Shown: piece by piece, positions 25,755 through 35,500 of the stretch | How the letters are laid out: every line of letters starts with the position of its first letter | Position numbering within the stretch: the first letter of the stretch is position 1 | Source: Mariniphaga sp964559175 | Lineage (GTDB): Bacteria > Bacteroidota > Bacteroidia > Bacteroidales > Prolixibacteraceae | Assembly: GCA_964559175.1 (NCBI GenBank) | Contig: CAZLGT010000002.1 | Coordinates: forward strand, 92,037 to 156,036 | Direction: 5' to 3' | DNA length: 64,000 bases | Translations under genes and position numbers: made by a program | Notes under the pieces: model-generated | What the model saw: only the letters and a program-made list of their open reading frames with translations | Databases searched by the model: none | Told to the model about the DNA's origin: nothing

Positions 25755-27179
25755 ATGGGAGATCCAAGAGGTTTTATGAATGTTCCGCGGGTGGAAGCCG
25801 GTTACCGGCCTTCCAAAGAGCGTGTTTTCGATTACGGCGAGGTGGAACAGACACTGAATAAAAATGACAGAAAACTGCAGGCCTCCAGATGCATGGATTG
25901 CGGTGTTCCGTTTTGCAACTGGGGGTGCCCGGTAGGCAGTAAAATTCCCGAGTGGCAGGATGCCCTTTACCGTGAAAATCTGGAAGAAGCCTATTATATT
26001 TTACATTCAACCAACAGCTTCCCCGAAATAACCGGACGGGTTTGCCCGGCGCCCTGCGAAAAATCGTGCGTGCTGGCCATTCATGAAGAGCCGGTTACCA
26101 TCCGCGAAAACGAATGTTCAACCGTGGAGCAGGCCTTCGATGCAGGAATCATCAAAGCCAATCCGCCAAAATTTCGCACCGGGAAAAAAGTAGCAGTTAT
26201 TGGTTCGGGTCCTGCCGGTTTGTCGGCTGCCGATTTATTGAACCGCGCCGGTCACCATGTTACGGTTTTCGAGAAAAATGATGCCATTGGCGGCTTGCTT
26301 CGTTACGGTATTCCCGATTTCAAACTGAATAAACGGGTTATCGACCGCCGGCTGGAGTTGTTTGTTGATGAAGGAATCGACTTTAAAACGAACATTAATG
26401 TGGGCATTGATTTTACGAAGGAAGAGCTGCTTGATAAATACGATGCCGTTTTGTTAGCTGTTGGAGCTGAACAACCCCGCGATTTGCCTGTTGAAGGCCG
26501 CGATTTGGACGGTGTGCATTTTGCCATGGATTTTCTGACCCAGCAAAACAAAACGGTGGCAGGGAAAACCATTCCGGCAAAAAAACGCATTTCGGCAAAA
26601 GACAAACATGTACTGGTGATTGGCGGCGGCGATACCGGATCGGACTGCGTGGGAACTTCAAACCGGCAGCAGGCGAAATCGGTTACACAGATTGAAATTC
26701 TGCCCAAGCCACCTGAAAAGCGCGAAAATAATAACCCGTGGCCGTACTGGCCCAACACAATGCGCTCTTCCAGTTCGCACGAAGAAGGTTGTGAAAGGCG
26801 CTGGAGCCTTTCAACCAAACGGTTTATTGGCGAAAACGGCAAACTGAAACAAACCGAAGTGGTGCAGGTGGAGTGGTTGAAAGACGAAAACGGCCGCTGG
26901 ATTATGAATGAGGTGGAAGGAACTACCCAATTGCTCGACACCGATATGGTGCTGCTTTCCATGGGATTCACACAGCCCGTGCACAGCGGATTACTCGAAT
27001 TATTGGGCGTGGAATACGACCCGCGGGGAAATGTGAAGGTGAACGAAATGAAGCAAACCACAGCAGAAAAAATATTTGCTGCCGGCGATGCCGAAAAAGG
27101 GGCCAGCCTGGTTGTTCATGCCATTGAAGCAGGGAAAGTAGCTGCCCGCGGTGTGGATGCTTTTTTGCGGGGCGAATAA
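25755..27179 (+). CDS. gltD: glutamate synthase small subunit
   Basis: Supplies electrons from NADPH to GltB. The 474 residues have N-terminal cysteine motifs for two 4Fe-4S clusters (CMDCGVPFCNWGCPVG and CPAPCEKSC), an FAD-binding GSGPAGLSAADLLNRAGH loop around residue 140, and an NADPH-binding GGGDTGSDCVG loop around 285. A second FAD-contact segment, AAGDAEKGASLVVHAI, lies at the C-terminus. It is co-transcribed with gltB. Confidence 0.97.
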   Translation: MGDPRGFMNVPRVEAGYRPSKERVFDYGEVEQTLNKNDRKLQASRCMDCGVPFCNWGCPVGSKIPEWQDALYRENLEEAYYILHSTNSFPEITGRVCPAPCEKSCVLAIHEEPVTIRENECSTVEQAFDAGIIKANPPKFRTGKKVAVIGSGPAGLSAADLLNRAGHHVTVFEKNDAIGGLLRYGIPDFKLNKRVIDRRLELFVDEGIDFKTNINVGIDFTKEELLDKYDAVLLAVGAEQPRDLPVEGRDLDGVHFAMDFLTQQNKTVAGKTIPAKKRISAKDKHVLVIGGGDTGSDCVGTSNRQQAKSVTQIEILPKPPEKRENNNPWPYWPNTMRSSSSHEEGCERRWSLSTKRFIGENGKLKQTEVVQVEWLKDENGRWIMNEVEGTTQLLDTDMVLLSMGFTQPVHSGLLELLGVEYDPRGNVKVNEMKQTTAEKIFAAGDAEKGASLVVHAIEAGKVAARGVDAFLRGE

Positions 27180-27249
27180 TTCAGATCAGTAATCAACAAG
27201 AAAATTTTAACTTGCACGTTTCATTTAAATGGTTCGAACAAGCTGAAAA

Positions 27250-29799
27250 ATGAAACGTACATTAATATTTACCCTTTTATTTGCGATTGCTTTAACTGCA
27301 GTTTCCCAGCCAAAAACAAGGGGAAGAGTAAAACGCAAATACCGGAATGTGGAACAGGTGAGTCAAAACCTGCCACAGGTGGTATTTCGCGGATTGGTAC
27401 GCGATGCGGCAAGGGTTCCCATTGCTGGTGCCAGTATTGAAATTGAAGGGTTGACCAAGTTGGTGCATTCCAACGAATTTGGCCAGTTTATGTTGTCTGG
27501 CCTGCCCACCGAACGGTTGCGCATCAGGGTTTCATGCCTTGGGTATCAAACCCGGACAATCGATTACATGATGCGGCCCGGTTTCAATGATCACTATTTT
27601 ACCATCGAGCGCGGACCTGTTCCGCTTGAAACGGAAATAGCAACTGCCCAAAACCGCGAACAGCAGATTTCAGATATACCTGCTGCTGTTTCTGTTGTAA
27701 ATAAATCATTTGCAGAATCTTTGGGTATTTCTGATTTGGAAGAACTGGCTGTTTCCGAACCGGGATTTAGTTTTGAGAAACTGGGTGCTGGCAACTCCGG
27801 TTTTTTCATTCAAGGTGCAAGCGGCAATTCCGGTTTTCCTGGAATATCGCCGTCAGTGGCAGTTTTTGACGACCAGGTTCCGGTAAGCCAGCCCGGTGGA
27901 TTTTCCTCTGAACTGTTTGATATGGAACGGGTCGAGATTTTAAAAGGCCCGCAGAATGTGCTTTTCGGAAGAAATGCGTTAAATGGTGCTGTTCATTTTA
28001 TCAGCAAAAAACCTGAAAATGAGTTTGGCGGTTATGTGACGACGGGGGTTGGAAATTACTGGAACAAAGAAGTTATGGCTGCCGTGAATTATCCCGTGGT
28101 GAAGGAGATGCTGTTTGTAAGGGCAGCCGGCATTTTTCGCGACCGGAACGGTTACGTGGAAAATTCAGCCGGAGGAACACTCAATGGTAAAAATTTGTTT
28201 GGTGGAAGGTTTTCGGTGCGGTTTTTACCCGCCTGGAATCACAAAATCGATTTGCAATTAAACTATCAAAAAAGCGACGAACCGGGTACCGCTTTTTTGA
28301 ACCAATGGATTCCAAATGAAAATGGAGAAACCGGGTTGTTTCATTACCGGGCATCGCTAAACAGAGGTGATGAACTAGGTTCGGAAGCAGAGTGGATGGA
28401 TGCGAATTTAACCTACCGCTTTTTCAGGGACGAACACAACTACTGGACTTCCGTAACATCTTTCCGAAAAGCCAATTCTGCTGCCCGCTGGGATGCCGAT
28501 GGAACTTCTTATCCGGCACTGGAAATGGACAATGATTCTGAAACTGAGCTTTTCTTCCAGGAAATCCGGTACAATTTTATGCGTGGGAGTTTTACCAACG
28601 GTTCTTTCGGGGTGAATTATTTTCATAAAAACGGGAATTTGTCTCAATCAACCTTTTCAAACGATGATTTGATTTCGCAGATTTTATCTTCTCCCGGCAG
28701 TATTGTGATGTCGGGGCAGAACCGTTTCCCAACGCAACCACTCATTTCAAATCCGATGGCAGAATTTCCGGTTGACGAAAACCACAGCGAGGCATTCTTT
28801 AACCAAAGGAAAACGCAATCGGCGCAGGCATTTCTGCATTATACCTACCAATGGAGAAGGAGGTTGTTTTTTACATTTGGCGCCAGTGCCATTTATGACC
28901 GTCTTCAGTTGAACCACGAATCGGAGTTTACAGGCGGAGAAGCTTCATCTATCAGACAATTTTCTGGTTCAGCGCCCAATTTGCTTTATAGTCCGGTATT
29001 GCCGCAGGAGCTGAAAAAGAACAGCCTTTCGTTTACTGGTCAGGCCGGATTAACCTGGCGCTGGAACGAAAATTTCAATTTTTACCTGAATGCAGCGCGG
29101 GGACGACGGCCACAGGTTTTGCAGTTTTCATGGGATGGGAATCCACTGATTACCGGTGCCGAAACTGTTTACAGCGGAGAAGGCGGCTGGAAAACCATTA
29201 TCAAAAAGCGGGTTTTTTGGGATGTGAACGGATTTTACCGGCGCCATTTGAATGTACAAACTTTACAAAGGCAAGGGGAGCCCGGAACCGGACTGCTGGT
29301 TGCCAACGGGAAAGCCACTTCGTATGGTGCCGAAACAGGACTGAAAGCAGCAGTCATTCCGGGACTGGATGTGTTTGGAAATTATGCCTGGATGCAGTCG
29401 GCTTTCGATTCTCCCGGCGTGGCTGAAAAAGATTTCCTCTATGCCGGAAACAGTTTTGCACATGCACCCGAACACAGTTTTTCAGCCGGATTCTCGGCTA
29501 AAGCGCGCATTGTGCAAAAAATGTGGGTTTTTGCTACCCCCTGGTATGCCTGGAAATCGCATTTCTGGTTCACCGAAGCAAACATCCCCGGAATTGACCA
29601 ACCAGCTTATGGCATCCTGAACATCAACTTCGGGCTCGAAATGGCTGACCCAAATTTGGTACTGAGTATTTACGGAACCAACCTGCTGGAAGAAAAGTGC
29701 ATTTCCAGCGCCGGCCACTGGGGCGGACAGTTTGGTTTGCCCACTTTTGTTCCGGGTGCGCCGCGAATGTTGGGCGTGAAAGTGATGTGGAAGTTTTAA
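27250..29799 (+). CDS. TonB-dependent outer-membrane receptor
   Basis: An 849-residue receptor that imports a scarce ligand across the outer membrane using TonB energy. It has a signal peptide (MKRTLIFTLLFAIALTAVSQ), a carboxypeptidase-regulatory-like beta-sandwich (about 45-115, VVFRGLVRDAARVPIAGASIEI), a plug domain (about 130-245, ending in the VEILKGPQNVLFGRNALNG motif), and a long beta-barrel ending in an aromatic residue (VMWKF). No SusD partner follows, so siderophore, metal or cofactor uptake is likelier than glycan uptake; the ligand is unknown. Its stop overlaps the convergent M56 gene by four bases. Confidence 0.92.
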   Translation: MKRTLIFTLLFAIALTAVSQPKTRGRVKRKYRNVEQVSQNLPQVVFRGLVRDAARVPIAGASIEIEGLTKLVHSNEFGQFMLSGLPTERLRIRVSCLGYQTRTIDYMMRPGFNDHYFTIERGPVPLETEIATAQNREQQISDIPAAVSVVNKSFAESLGISDLEELAVSEPGFSFEKLGAGNSGFFIQGASGNSGFPGISPSVAVFDDQVPVSQPGGFSSELFDMERVEILKGPQNVLFGRNALNGAVHFISKKPENEFGGYVTTGVGNYWNKEVMAAVNYPVVKEMLFVRAAGIFRDRNGYVENSAGGTLNGKNLFGGRFSVRFLPAWNHKIDLQLNYQKSDEPGTAFLNQWIPNENGETGLFHYRASLNRGDELGSEAEWMDANLTYRFFRDEHNYWTSVTSFRKANSAARWDADGTSYPALEMDNDSETELFFQEIRYNFMRGSFTNGSFGVNYFHKNGNLSQSTFSNDDLISQILSSPGSIVMSGQNRFPTQPLISNPMAEFPVDENHSEAFFNQRKTQSAQAFLHYTYQWRRRLFFTFGASAIYDRLQLNHESEFTGGEASSIRQFSGSAPNLLYSPVLPQELKKNSLSFTGQAGLTWRWNENFNFYLNAARGRRPQVLQFSWDGNPLITGAETVYSGEGGWKTIIKKRVFWDVNGFYRRHLNVQTLQRQGEPGTGLLVANGKATSYGAETGLKAAVIPGLDVFGNYAWMQSAFDSPGVAEKDFLYAGNSFAHAPEHSFSAGFSAKARIVQKMWVFATPWYAWKSHFWFTEANIPGIDQPAYGILNINFGLEMADPNLVLSIYGTNLLEEKCISSAGHWGGQFGLPTFVPGAPRMLGVKVMWKF

Positions 29800-31493
29800 T
29801 CTGTTGAAGAATAATTCACATGGAGAATTTTGGATTCCCTAAGTACATTTTTTAGCTGATTGAGTTGCATCTCAGTGACTCCGGATTCTGCAGTGATGTT
29901 TGCGATAATATCGTATTGATACCCTAACTTATTGTACTTTTCCTTTGTGAATGATACTACTTCCACTATTTTTTTTTCAAAAGCTTCAAATGAGTGATAT
30001 TCATAATTTCCAATATAAATTTGTCCATTACTTTTTAATGAAATAGAAATCGGTGGAGGAGGTGGAGGCGGTTTCATGGTTTTTGGTTCCTCATACGAGA
30101 ACCAAATCGGAATAAGTTCAATGATAGCTTCCTGCATTTCCTTTTCAAGCTTGAAATAATCTGTTCCAAAATGATGCCTGGCTTTTTCCTGTCGTGTTTC
30201 AAGATAGGCCTCTCCAATTACTTTTAAAGTGTAATTTACCATTTCTTTTGATGAGTTTGAATCGTGCTGGTACATGATAAAACCTTGAGAAACATTTTCA
30301 TTTCCCAGAAAACGAATTTCTTTTCTAATGAAATCCGGACCTTTTCCACCGCCGGGATTTATACCCTGTAAAAAGTTTTTTATTAGCAGTCTTAAATCCT
30401 CTTTTTCTGTGCGTTGGTTTTCAATTAAATACTGGTCTTTTCGATTCATAAGAATCACCAAAACATTATTTTTCTTTTTTGGTGAATCAGCAGCATTCAT
30501 TTCTGGCTGAAATATTCCTTCTCCAATGTTTTGCATCGTCCATTTTTCCAGCCATTTTTCAGAATTATTTTCCTGAAATTTTACAGGAATAAACTCCTCT
30601 GACTTTGAAATTAATTCAGGTCTTGCGAAAGCCTGCAACAGTAAAAGCAGAATTGGGGCAAACAGCAATAACTTTATATGTGTCCATCGGTTTTTTTTCT
30701 TTTTCATCATTTTAATACGTTTTAGAATTGGTTTTTGAGAAAAATGGTGGGCCAGGGCAAAACGTCTTTCGCCCACAGCCTTTTGCAATACCAGCAACTG
30801 GTATTTCTGTGCATCGATGCCATTGTTCAGAACGGCCTGGTCGGCCTGGTACTCGTGGATCAGTTTTAAATCGCGCCGCAACAACCATATCAACGGGTTG
30901 AAAAAATGCAGCAGCGTAAAAACCTCACAAACCGCCAAATCAATTGCATGCAACTGTTTGATGTGGGCCTGTTCGTGAGCCACTATTATTTTTTTGTTTT
31001 CATTTAAATCTTTTTCGGAGAGCACCACATGATTTAGAAATGCGAAGGGTTGAATCATCTCTTTTACCACCGCCAAAACGATATTTTTCAGTTTTTGCTT
31101 TTCAGCATGGCGAATAAGTTGTAAAACCTTTCCGACAGATACAAACAGCCTGATAATCAAAATAAACATGGCTGCACCATAAATCAACATCCAGTAATTT
31201 ATTTCACTTTTTACTGGTTGTGAAACAGAAGGCTCTGCAACCGGAGTTTCTGCTGAAATAAATATTGGTACCGACATAAGTTCCCGGATAAATTCTACTT
31301 GTTTTACAGGAACTTCGGTTTGAAAGAATTGAAAATTTAACAACGGAATAATCGCTGAGAAAAGAAGAATTCCAAGCAGCAAAAACCGGTTTAACTGCAG
31401 TGTTTTGTCGTTTTGCATAAAAGCCTTGAACAACAGATACAGCAGCGATAAACTGATGGTGGATTTTATTAGGTATTCGAAAAACGGGTTCAT
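29796..31493 (-). CDS. BlaR1-like M56 metallopeptidase fused to an ExbD-like periplasmic region
   Basis: A 565-residue membrane protein. Residues 1-250 are a BlaR1/MecR1-type M56 peptidase: membrane helices near 10-25, 37-53 and 100-120, the zinc motif HEQAH (173-177) and the downstream HEYQAD (213-218). After a further helix (about 273-290), the outer part is not a penicillin-binding domain. Residues 343-470 (NVLVILMNRKDQYLIENQ, then FLGNENVSQGF, then FGTDYFKLEKEMQEAI and IPIWFSYEEPK) match by eye the periplasmic part of Bacteroidota ExbD proteins. After seven prolines, 482-563 looks like a second, shorter ExbD/TolR-type fold. It overlaps blaI by four bases and would cleave or activate that repressor on sensing a signal. 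The ExbD reading is by eye only. Confidence 0.8.
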   Translation of the reverse strand: MNPFFEYLIKSTISLSLLYLLFKAFMQNDKTLQLNRFLLLGILLFSAIIPLLNFQFFQTEVPVKQVEFIRELMSVPIFISAETPVAEPSVSQPVKSEINYWMLIYGAAMFILIIRLFVSVGKVLQLIRHAEKQKLKNIVLAVVKEMIQPFAFLNHVVLSEKDLNENKKIIVAHEQAHIKQLHAIDLAVCEVFTLLHFFNPLIWLLRRDLKLIHEYQADQAVLNNGIDAQKYQLLVLQKAVGERRFALAHHFSQKPILKRIKMMKKKKNRWTHIKLLLFAPILLLLLQAFARPELISKSEEFIPVKFQENNSEKWLEKWTMQNIGEGIFQPEMNAADSPKKKNNVLVILMNRKDQYLIENQRTEKEDLRLLIKNFLQGINPGGGKGPDFIRKEIRFLGNENVSQGFIMYQHDSNSSKEMVNYTLKVIGEAYLETRQEKARHHFGTDYFKLEKEMQEAIIELIPIWFSYEEPKTMKPPPPPPPISISLKSNGQIYIGNYEYHSFEAFEKKIVEVVSFTKEKYNKLGYQYDIIANITAESGVTEMQLNQLKNVLRESKILHVNYSSTD

Positions 31494-31861
31494 TTTGAGT
31501 CGGTTTTGGTGTTTTCAATCTCAGTAATCAGCTTCTTCAATTCTTCCAGCGAAATGTTTTCTTCTTTCACCAGCAGCGAAACCACATTTTTGTAGGAATT
31601 ATCGAAGTACTTTTTCACCACATTCCCGAGCGTTTTCTTTTTATACTCCTCTTTGGAAAACGCCGGAAAATAGCGGTGCGTATTTCCAAATTGTTCATGG
31701 TCGATAAACCCTTTATCTTCCAAAGCACGAACCATGGTGGAAAGGGTGTTGTAATGCAATTTCTGGTCGGAAAATTCTTTTTTCAGTACTTTCACGAACA
31801 TCGGGCCCTTCTCCCAAAAGATATTCATGATTTCTTCTTCTTTTTGTGTCAGCTTTTTCAT
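31490..31861 (-). CDS. BlaI/MecI-family transcriptional repressor
   Basis: A 123-residue winged-helix repressor. The N-terminal half (LTQKEEEIMNIFWEKGPMFVKVLKKEF and HYNTLSTMVRALEDKGFIDHE) is the DNA-binding domain; the C-terminal half (about 75-115) is the dimerisation helix region cut by BlaR1-type proteases in known systems. It is first in an operon with the M56 gene (ATGA-type overlap). Three regularly spaced palindromes upstream (31970-32028) are the probable operators, so it should repress itself. Confidence 0.93.
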   Translation of the reverse strand: MKKLTQKEEEIMNIFWEKGPMFVKVLKKEFSDQKLHYNTLSTMVRALEDKGFIDHEQFGNTHRYFPAFSKEEYKKKTLGNVVKKYFDNSYKNVVSLLVKEENISLEELKKLITEIENTKTDSK

Positions 31862-31884
31862 TTCGTTGAATAATTAATTATCAA

Positions 31885-31943
31885 GTCATGCTGAATTTAT
31901 TTCAGCAACTGATTTAGAGATCCTGAAACAAGTTCAGGATGAC
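31885..31943. repeat. 59-bp double-hairpin dispersed repeat (MITE/REP-like)
   Basis: The element starts GTCATGCTGAA and ends TTCAGGATGAC, which are inverted repeats matching at ten of eleven bases. Inside are two hairpins: TGCTGAA/TTCAGCA (31889-31907) and ATCCTGAA/TTCAGGAT (31920-31940). I recall near-identical GTCAT...ATGAC double-hairpin elements scattered between genes in Bacteroidota genomes. Here it lies in the blaI leader, between promoter and start codon. Confidence 0.65.
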
Positions 31944-31962
31944 TAATGTAAAAACAACAAAA

Positions 31963-31970
31963 CAAATATA
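31963..31970 (-). promoter_or_regulatory. -7 promoter box (TATATTTG) for blaI
   Basis: On the minus strand this is TATATTTG, a TAnnTTTG match. The operator array begins at its upstream edge, so a bound repressor would block polymerase. The implied leader of about 95 nt contains the double-hairpin repeat. Confidence 0.5.
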
Positions 31971-32028
31971 ACTATAATTTTTAGTTTTATAACTATATTG
32001 TATAGTTATTTTACTAAAAACTTTAGTT
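31970..32028. promoter_or_regulatory. three BlaI-type operators at 21-bp spacing
   Basis: Palindromes of form (A/T)ACTA-N7-TAGTT begin at 31970, 31991 and 32012, exactly 21 bp (two helix turns) apart. The middle one extends to 9-bp arms (31989-32009). Half-sites resemble the TACTA/TAGTA halves known for BlaI in Mycobacterium. They cover the region upstream of the blaI -7 box. Confidence 0.7.
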
Positions 32029-32159
32029 TGGAAAATATTTTTAGCAATTATGAGTACTTAAAAAACTGATTAATTGAAAGATAGATTAATACTTAGTTAC
32101 GGGGGATTTATATTTATTTTTCAAAATTTTTTAATTCAAGAGTGTAATTTACCTGTTAT

Positions 32160-32336
32160 CTATATTAAGAATTGAATTTCTTCATAAGCTTCAACAATAT
32201 CAGATGCAGCCAGAAAATTTTTCATTATTTCGCTGTCATTCGGTATTGAATCATTCACCTCATTAATTTGGGATTCAACAACTAAATTTGCTTTTACATA
32301 TTCTTCGTGTGTTATCATATCAATTTTTTTGTGCAT
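32160..32336 (-). CDS. possible small protein of 58 residues
   Basis: An ATG at 32336 opens a 58-codon frame on the minus strand ending in TAG. The product starts MHKKIDMITHEEYVKAN and is acidic and helix-prone, ending SDIVEAYEEIQFLI. It fills the otherwise empty space between the blaI operators and the Asp-box protein gene. Codon use looks coding-like, but there is no recognised homolog, no clear promoter box and no overlap partner. It could be an antitoxin-like fragment or chance; I give it even odds. Confidence 0.45.
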   Translation of the reverse strand: MHKKIDMITHEEYVKANLVVESQINEVNDSIPNDSEIMKNFLAASDIVEAYEEIQFLI

Positions 32337-32461
32337 GGATTAAAACTTTAATCTATGATTTTCTAATCTTATCAGACCGGAGAATTTGTTTGAGTTGCAT
32401 CACAAAGATGGTATCCTAAATAAAAACCATTCGGCGGTTCGGAAACCACCACACCCGAAAA

Positions 32462-32479
32462 AGCCCGGCAAAACCGGGC
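32462..32479 (-). terminator. terminator of the Asp-box protein gene
   Basis: AGCCCGG and CCGGGCT form a 7-bp stem with a four-base loop. On the minus strand it is followed by a T run and lies 34 bp after the stop at 32514. Confidence 0.75.
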
Positions 32480-32513
32480 TCTTTCTAACATCTCATATCT
32501 TGGTAATCAATAC

Positions 32514-35500
32514 TTATTTGTTCCAAACCGGCAATCGTCCCGGTGTCCATGGAGCATTCATTTTGTTGAGTTCGGATTCCATAGCCGGAATGTCTTGTTC
32601 AACAATTCGTTGGAGCACATTCAGTACCGGAGGAAATTCGTCTTCCAGAATTTTGTACCCTTCAGTTTGAGTGGTGGTTAGTCCGCTGGTTGAGCTGGCC
32701 GTAGCTCGCGTTATATGACCCAGCCGGTCGTAAAGCGGAACCTGCGCTGGCGGCACTTCTTCGCCACTGGCTTTAGCCGGAACGCCGTTCATTTTGAAGT
32801 TTAGCTCCTCCAGTTCTTTGCCCAACTCACGAACCTTGTCCATTAGTTGATTATTGGCACCGGGAGTAGCGTAAATGGCTTCCTTGAAATGTTCCACTTT
32901 CGAAATCAGCTCATCGATGAGGCGGTTGCTGCCCACCATGGCAATGGCCAGTTTGCCGGCCTTTTCGTTGAATTCCACGTTTTCGCTGTAATTTTCAGCA
33001 GGCAGGGTTGCAATTTTCAGTTTTTCAACATTGAAATTTACCGGACCAGCCAAATCGGTAAGTTCGCCTTCGTGCCACAGTTTCATATCCACCGAATATT
33101 TTCCGGGCAGTACGAGGATTCCGTTGCCGCGGTTACCTCCCGCAGTTGGGTTGAAGCTGTTGTTTACCCGCACTGCTGTGGGCATAGAGTAGCGCAAATC
33201 CCAGTTTATGCGGTTTATTCCTTTCGAAGGCGATTGCGTAAGCTGGCGCACCACGTTTCCACCGGCGTCGTAAATGGTAAATATAAGGTGCGATGGCTCT
33301 GTCTTCTCTTCCAGTTGCAATTCTCTCCAGGTAAGTTGAGGAATGGGCTCGCCTTTTTCAAACAGCTCTTTTTCTTTTTCCCTGCGCAATTGTTTTTGTG
33401 TTTTCGCAACCTCTTTCATGTAGTATGTAAATGTTGCTCCAAATGGCGGATTGGGCGCTTTGTAGTAGGTGTCGCCCTGGTTGTCCTTGTTGCTGGTCTG
33501 AATGAACATCAATGCATCTTTTATATTGAAAAGATGAGCATCATTTTCCACCATTTCGTGGCTGAGTTCGCGCAGCGGACTGTAATCGTCGAGCACATAA
33601 AATCCCCGTCCGAAAGTGGCCAGCACCAGGTCGTTTTCGCGTTCCTGAATGGCTATGTCATACACGGCAACCGTAGGAACACCCGATTTCAACTGCACCC
33701 AGTTTTCGCCGTTGTCGATGGTGAAAAAAGCGCCAAATTCAGTTCCAACAAAAAAGAGTTCGGGTCGAACATGGTCCTGAATAATCGTATGCACCGTACC
33801 GTTTTCGGGCAGATTACCGCTGATGCTTTGCCAGCTTTGTCCTTTGTTGGTACTTTTAAAAACATAGGGTTTGAAATCGTCACGTTTCAGGTTGTTGAAT
33901 GTGGCATAAACCACATTTTCATCGAATCGGTCGGGCCAAATGTCGCTTACATAGGTGTATTCAGGTAATCCCGGGAATGATTTAACCTGCGTCCAGGTTT
34001 CACCACCGTTTTCAGTTACCGAAATTACACCATCATCAGTGCCGGCAAAGAGCAATCCTTCTTTTAAAGGCGATTCAGCAAGTGAAACGATAGTTCCCCA
34101 TTGCGAGGTGGATACATCTTTTACAACCGCATCTGCCGGCCAGTATTTTCCCATCACAGGGAAACTGTTGCGGTCAACCTGTGCGGTAAGGTCGTCGCTA
34201 ATCACTTCCCATGTATCACCACGGTCCTCGCTTCTGAAAACTTTGTTGGCAGCATGGTAAATGCGTGTTCCTTTGTGCGGACTTACAAACATAGGTGCAT
34301 TCCAGTTCCATTTGTACGTGAGTTCCCCTTTGCGTTCGCGGGGTTTAATATTCACAGTTTGTCCGCTTTTTTTATCGTAGCGGAAAATGTTTCCATACTG
34401 GTATTCGGTGTAAACAATGTCCGGATTTTCGGGGTCGGTAGCAATAAAGAACCCGTCGCCGCCCATGGTAACAAACCACTCATCGTTAATTACACCATCG
34501 CGGGTGAGGTTGCGCGACGGGCCGCCCATGGTGTTGTTGTCCTGCGTTCCGCCGTAAATGTTGTAAAACGGTTCGGCATTGTCAACATGCACCCGGTAAA
34601 ACTGGGTTACCGGCAGGTTTTCTTTGAAATCGAATGTAGAACCTGCATCCCAGGTTTCATAAATGCCGCCATCGCCGCCAATAATCAGGTGATCGGTGTC
34701 TGCCGGATCAATCCAAAGTGCATGGTCATCAACATGGCGGTTTCTCAGGTTCAATCGAGTCCATGTTTTGCCGCCGTCGGTGGTAAAATGGGTGTATGTT
34801 TCAACAGAATACACTTTATTTACATCCACCGGGTCGCAAAAAATTTCGTTGTAGTACTGGCCGCTTGAATGATGGTTGCTCATTTTCTCCCAGCTTTCGC
34901 CTTTGTCGGTCGATCGGAAGAAGCCGCCTTTGTCTTCTGCGGCTTCCATAATTAGATATACATAATTAGGATTCACCGGTGAAACATCGATGCCCATTCC
35001 GCCAATGTGTACCGAAGGCAATCCCTTCATGATTTTCCGCCAGGTTTCGCCGTTATCGGTCGATTTGTAAACAGCCGATTCCGGTCCTCCACCAATTTTG
35101 GTGAAGTGGGTACGACGACGTTGTTCCGAGGTGGCGTACAGAATATCCGGATTCGACGGGTCCATCACCACATTGTTTACCCCGGTGTTTTCACTGATTT
35201 CCAAAACTTTGTTCCAGGTTTCGCCACCGTCGGTCGATTTGTAAAGCCCCCGGTCGCCGCCCGGTCCCCAGGCCGAACCTTCGGCTGCCACAAAAACCAC
35301 ATCAGAATTACGCGGATCGATAACGATTCCCCCAATCTGGCGACTTTCCTTCAATCCCATGTTTTTGAACGACTTGCCGCCGTCGAGCGATTTGTAAACT
35401 CCATCGCCGTAACCCAATGCCCGCTGGTGGTTGTTTTCTCCGGTACCTACCCAAATTACATTGTGGTTGTTTGGATCCAATTTTACCACACCAATGGAAT

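Noticed and set aside
31889..31940. The two hairpins before blaI read as terminator or attenuator
   Set aside because: No T run follows either hairpin on the minus strand; a dispersed repeat element explains them better.
34101..34868. Long plus-strand frame (255 codons) opposite the Asp-box protein, and similar ones at 32847-33968 and 35007-35756
   Set aside because: They are antisense shadows of a repetitive gene with strong third-position bias; the minus-strand product has signal peptide and repeated Asp boxes.
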